64,000 bases of DNA from Sitta carolinensis (lineage: Eukaryota > Chordata > Aves > Passeriformes > Sittidae): assembly GCA_032173965.1 (NCBI GenBank), contig JAVUNC010000006.1:39093870-39157869 (forward strand), read 5' to 3'. Shown one piece after another: positions 61,256 to 64,000 of the stretch (its first letter is position 1; each line of letters starts with the position of its first letter). The notes below the pieces were generated by a model. It saw only the letters and a list, made by a program, of their open reading frames with translations. It did no database searches and was not told where the DNA came from. A program made the position numbers and the translations under genes.

Positions 61256-64000
61256 GCAGGGTCATCCTGACCAAAGCAACCCCCGAGACCTGTCCAAGGT
61301 CTTCTAAGACTGTGCACACACATACTTGCACCATATTTTGATCTGGCTGTCTATCAACAGTGTCTTCTATGTAAAATCAATGACAACAGCACCGTCTCCA
61401 CTTCCAATTCCAAATTTAACCTCTTCGGTTTAGCAGACAGAAAACAGCATGTCCTTTGTGAGAAAAAACAAACTAGCAACTTTCAGCACCAAGTGTAAAG
61501 TGAGCCCAAAAAGATTTGGGGAAAATAAGTTAGATTTCATCCTATCCTTTCAACTGGAAAAAGAAAAGCCTAGGACACCCATATATGAAATGTCTACAAA
61601 TTAGAAAGAGGGACAGACGACTTCATTTAACCGAGAAACTTCTATTCAGAGTGCAACATAGAACCAAGGAAGATAACAACTACTGTGGAAAAAAACTTAC
61701 TGTGCCTAACTCGGACACATAGACCTCTACTTCTGAAAAATTGTTACAGTTAGGCACCAAAATAGCAGACATCATTTTATAAATAGACACAGAATAGTGA
61801 GAAAATATTAGAAGAGCAGGGAAGTTTCTTAAGGTTGCAAGGTACATCTTTGCTGGGGTGTGGAGCAAAACAGAGACAAGAGGAAAGCAGTGCATTACAA
61901 GAAATTCTTTGTCCAGCAAGCAATGCTCTACTTGCTCAACAGGAGAATGGATTTTTCTGATTAATTCCTCTAATTCTTTCTTTCTTTCTCATCTCTTGCT
62001 CTAGCCCTAGAGTTTGCAAATAAATTGTATGGAGTTGAAAGAAACCCCCATGATTCCTGCAGTGAGGTTTGTACTAGAACCCTCTAATACTACTCGTCTC
62101 CCTTGTATATGTCACTGGCATTGTGGTGAGACTTTTCAGAAAGTATGACATGCTCTAGATAGTGTATTTTGTCCCCATCCAGAAGATAATTAGATACATC
62201 AGACTTTTTCAGTGTCTTCCTTAAACAATAGCTGATTTCCTTTCCAAAGGGCCTTAAAAATTAGCAGTGAGATAGATTTATAGACCTAGGCACCTGACAA
62301 TTCCCTCCCAACACCACCAGAGAGAAGAGGCAAAGGCAAGAACACATGTTCATAGAAATGTCATTCATCTTCTTTTGCTTGTTCCCTTTAGAATAAATTT
62401 CCAAAAATTTTTACCAAGTCAATGGGTTTTTTATAACTAAAAGACAAAATGCTGTCATAAACTGAGGCAATTCAGTCAGTGCAATTTCAATAAATTGCTA
62501 TGTGGGACTGTTCATCTTCAAGGTACTTATTGTGCTCTGAGATCTGGGCTTGCTAATGCAGGCCAGCTGCTGTTGTAGGCACCACACACAGCTTTTGCTG
62601 AGGTCTTGCTAGAGGAGCAAGCTGGCTCACAGGAGCTACCCATCTCCCTGGTGCAATAGAAAATGAACATGTCCTTACCACCAGTTCCTGGTTTCCCCTT
62701 TTCCTGTGGAGTAGGGGTCATGAGAAAGAGGGATCAGAGTCTAGAAAAAGACTCTAGAGAGAGAAGTTAAGAGTCATCATCCATCATGCCAGGATGTCCA
62801 AATGCTGCAACACAAGATCTAGAAGATTCATTCTAAACTAATGCCCTGAGTATGACAGTAGGGCATAGGAAAAGGGGCTGCTCTGCAATTTGACCCATAG
62901 AGTAAAATATCCTGGTATTCCTCCTTAAATTCTCTAAATGGCATTCACCAAATCCTTGAAATTAAGCATTTGTATGGTACAGTTTAATGGAAATGAGGCT
63001 CAAGGGGAATCTGCCATTGAAACTGTGGCAGGAAAATCTGTGCAACATGGCAAGAATGCAACTTACCTCTCTAGCTTTTTTTTTTTTTTTTTGCGCTTTT
63101 TTTTTTTTTTTTTTCTCTTCTTCTGGCCATGTTAGCACTTCCAGTGTCTTTTTGCCCAGAAGTTAATACCCAAGGTGAATTTACAAGCTGCAATTCAAAC
63201 TGTGATCAGATCTTGGTTGTGCCAAAAGAAGCTGATCTTATCTCATGGTGACCTTATTCTACTTGAGAGAGCAAAACTCATTACAATAATAAGAAATAAC
63301 AGAGATGGGGGAAAGCAATCATGACAGTGCTTGGTCAGAACTCCCTTTACCATCATTTCAGAGGATTAGTTCTAAGCTTTTCTGCAAACACCATTTTAAA
63401 CTCCAGCTGGAGATTCAACCTCCAAAATTTATTCTGACCACTTACAGGACATCACCATTTATTGTTGATTCACAGGCTTTTTTCTCCAAGCATGTTCTGT
63501 TGCATTTATTTAAGAGAAACTGCACACACTGCATACAGGAAGTAATTTTCTGAGCACCATTTTGTTTAAGTGAGTATACAGGGGACAGAAACTATACAGA
63601 CACAACTTTGAGTGTGTGGAAGTATATGAATGAACAAAAAAAACTTATGTGTGTAGCCAAGAATGTAAGGCTAAAACCATTCAGGTGAAAGGATTCCTTG
63701 TGGGAAGAGTGCCTGAGAGAGATTAAATAAGTGGTGTGTGTACAAATGCTGCAAGAGCAAATTCAAGGCAAATCATGTAGGGAAAAAAAGTATATCAAAT
63801 GATTTGGGGAAAGAAATTATGCAAGCCCTTCTACAAGTTTTATACACTGTTTTCTTTCCGCCATCTTTAAGAGCATCATTGGAAGAGGATACATTGTATG
63901 TATGTATTTACCCATAAGCATTAACAGCAACAGATGAGACAGATGTGGGTGCATGCTCAGTTCTGCAAGGGAGAATAAAATAAAAATTGTACATTCTTTA
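61256..64000. other. Far upstream flank, only low-complexity features
   Basis: AT-rich DNA with short open frames and no recognisable gene. Contains the double T tract at 63076-63114. Confidence 0.6.
63076..63114 (+). repeat. T17-GCGC-T18 homopolymer pair
   Basis: Two T runs separated by exactly GCGC, followed by a C/T-rich segment. Read on the minus strand these are two A runs. Confidence 0.9.

Noticed and set aside
60646..61400. Extending the upstream LTR to 61400 using a CTTCCC/CTTCCA near-match as target duplication
   Set aside because: The match is imperfect, and sequence beyond about 61255 does not look like U5.

Overview
The window looks like avian nuclear DNA. It carries one recognisable protein-coding exon surrounded by introns, and its interspersed repeats are the bird kind: CR1 LINE fragments that are mostly 3' parts without a poly(A) tail, and avian endogenous-retrovirus LTRs. 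I see no Alu, L1 or B-type repeats, no operons, no CRISPR array and no rRNA or tRNA gene. I cannot name the species.

The gene is neurexin-3 (NRXN3), alpha form, on the minus strand. Its first coding exon is at 4258-4988: signal peptide, first LNS (laminin-G-like) domain and first EGF-like repeat, ending in a phase-1 splice donor. About 54 kb upstream (higher coordinates) a GC-dense CpG island at about 58450-59300 holds a TATA-like box, a probable non-coding exon 1 (about 59033-58772) and a consensus splice donor, all on the minus strand. The model is therefore promoter/CpG island, then non-coding exon 1, then a 53.8-kb intron 1, then coding exon 2, then intron 2 running off the left edge. The predicted spliced leader has no upstream ATG. 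The exon 1 part is inference; exon 2 is firm.

Layout: 1-4257 intron 2, nothing recognised. 4258-4988 NRXN3 exon 2. 4989-about 22420 intron 1, nearly free of recognisable repeats. 22430-22740 and 23196-24748 two CR1 copies in antisense (the second about 1.55 kb). 26230-27855 a minus-strand retroviral remnant (LTR, primer-binding-like site, RNase H/integrase debris). 27856-40104 repeat-poor intron. 40105-54386 a transposon-dense stretch: a solo ERVL-type LTR (+), a long CR1 with a nested second CR1, an old antisense CR1, a second solo LTR of the same family in inverted orientation with a perfect 5-bp target-site duplication, and three more CR1 pieces. 54387-58771 promoter-proximal intron. 58450-59300 CpG island. 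60646-about 61255 another LTR (+), in flanking DNA upstream of the gene. The remaining 3' flank holds only homopolymer tracts.

I found no convincing new system. The most useful observations are the reconstructed NRXN3-alpha 5' gene structure, the pentanucleotide repeats flanking the exon 1 donor, the inverted pair of related LTRs in intron 1, the nested CR1, and two palindromic sites. All other open reading frames I examined are shadows of repeats, of the exon, or of the CpG island.
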